Shown piece by piece: positions 61,489 through 64,000 of a stretch of DNA of 64,000 bases. The DNA is taken from assembly GCF_028476545.1 (NCBI RefSeq), contig NW_026732269.1:298555-362554 (forward strand), written 5' to 3'. Under the pieces are notes generated by a model. The model had not been told where the DNA came from. It saw nothing but the letters and a program-made list of their open reading frames with translations, and ran no database searches. Source of the DNA: Physella acuta. Its lineage: Eukaryota > Mollusca > Gastropoda > Physidae. The stretch's first letter is position 1. Each line of letters starts with the position of its first letter. The translations under genes were made by a program, and so were the position numbers.

Positions 61489-61655
61489 AACATCATTCAG
61501 TCAGTGAGTACAACCTATCTAACTAGTGCAGTGAGTACAGAGCTATGCACTTAAATATTTAAAAAAAAAACGTTAAGTCTATGAGCACAACCTATCTAAC
61601 TACTTAACTAGTGCAGTGAACACAGAGCTGTGCACTTAAATATTTTAAAACGACC
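61489..61655. repeat. Two-copy tandem duplication, about 80 bp
   Basis: ACAACCTATCTAACTA, CTAGTGCAGTGA and GTGCACTTAAATATT (first copy GCTATGCAC) occur twice in the same order. Confidence 0.8.
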
Positions 61656-61917
61656 TCCATGTTATTGATCGAACGTTGAAAATCTTAATTTTCCTAATTA
61701 AAATTAGCAGGCCACGCCCACCTCCCACCTTGACGCGGATATTGTCACACGTGTTTCATAATTGAAGATAATAATCAATTACAGACACGTTACTCAAAGG
61801 TTTGTTTGCACTGCCCAGTTTTGAACTTTTTATTTATTTCGGTGTCACCCCCGTCGGTTGGTGTCACCCGGTGCAGTCCCTCGCACCCCTCACAACTCCT
61901 ACTTTTGCTGACATATT

Positions 61918-63615
<1,698 letters not shown>

Positions 63616-63621
63616 GAAGAG

Positions 63622-63830
63622 GAGCGGCGTGGCCGAATGATAGAGCGTACGAATGCTAACCTGAAAGCCTCAATGTTCAGATCACGGGCTTGAGGACATC
63701 ATTGAGTCCATTCAGCTCAATTGGGTACCTGGCTCGCGTTAAAAAAAAACGGCTGGGCATAGAACTGATCACAGTGTTCCGTCATAGGCTGAGGTCATAG
63801 AAACAATTGCACTCTACTTCACCAGTTTCA
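63622..63830 (+). mobile_element. SINE family 1, near full length
   Basis: GAGCGGCGTGGCCGAATGAT (A box), AATGTTCAGATCACGGGC (B-box region), TTGGGTACCTGGCTCGCGTT, ACGGCTGGGCATAGAACTGA, ATAGGCTGAGGTCATAGAAA and CACTCTACTTCACC. Confidence 0.82.
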
Positions 63831-63952
63831 CAGATAGCTAAATTTTAATGTTATAACTTCTACTATATCCTGAACAAACTGATAATGGTAGAGTTAGTTT
63901 TTGTAAGACAACCAAGCTTTATTTGGTACTTATCATATAAGTCTGGAAAGGT

Positions 63953-63954
<2 letters not shown>

Positions 63955-64000
<46 letters not shown>
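63955..64000. repeat. (AT)n microsatellite at window end
   Basis: TA repeat running off the window. Confidence 0.95.

Overview
This is repeat-dense, AT-rich, intron-bearing animal DNA. Long (AT)n tracts, tRNA-derived SINEs, Helitrons, hAT MITEs, gypsy-type LTR elements and one-domain secreted PAN/Apple proteins fit a lophotrochozoan, most likely a gastropod mollusc. That is an inference, because no species-specific gene was recognised.

Layout. 1-1906: 3' part of a gypsy-type LTR element next to an old Helitron piece (1907-2615). 2877-23883 (+): one host gene with 14 recognisable exons, all joining in phase. It encodes at least 883 residues: two successive protein-kinase-like folds that both lack the catalytic HRD and DFG residues, then a 257-residue tail with candidate SH2, SH3 and membrane-binding motifs. 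Its introns hold two Helitrons in direct head-to-tail contact (6877-9944), a SINE, an hAT MITE, microsatellites, minisatellites and, in the last intron, a Mag-like LTR element (19402-22945). 24-27 kb: a repeat, a tRNA-His-like gene and a 100-bp-arm hairpin. 27.2-39.5 kb (-): a family of small secreted PAN/Apple proteins built from a 76-nt signal-peptide exon and a 293-nt domain exon, broken up by a LINE fragment, a second head-to-tail Helitron pair (30695-33088) and a solo LTR. 40-48.7 kb: mostly repeats and minisatellites. 49841-55255 (+): a diverged fourth PAN/Apple gene whose domain exon is preceded by an array of duplicated splice acceptors. 55.3-64 kb: SINEs, MITEs and simple repeats, with no gene recognised.

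The most notable points are the double-pseudokinase scaffold gene, the splice-acceptor minisatellite in which the last six acceptors are in phase with the exon, the uneven PAN exon cluster, and two Helitron families that both occur as zero-gap tandem pairs. All calls are by eye: exon joins were checked for GT/AG and phase, but no homology search or transcript data were available.
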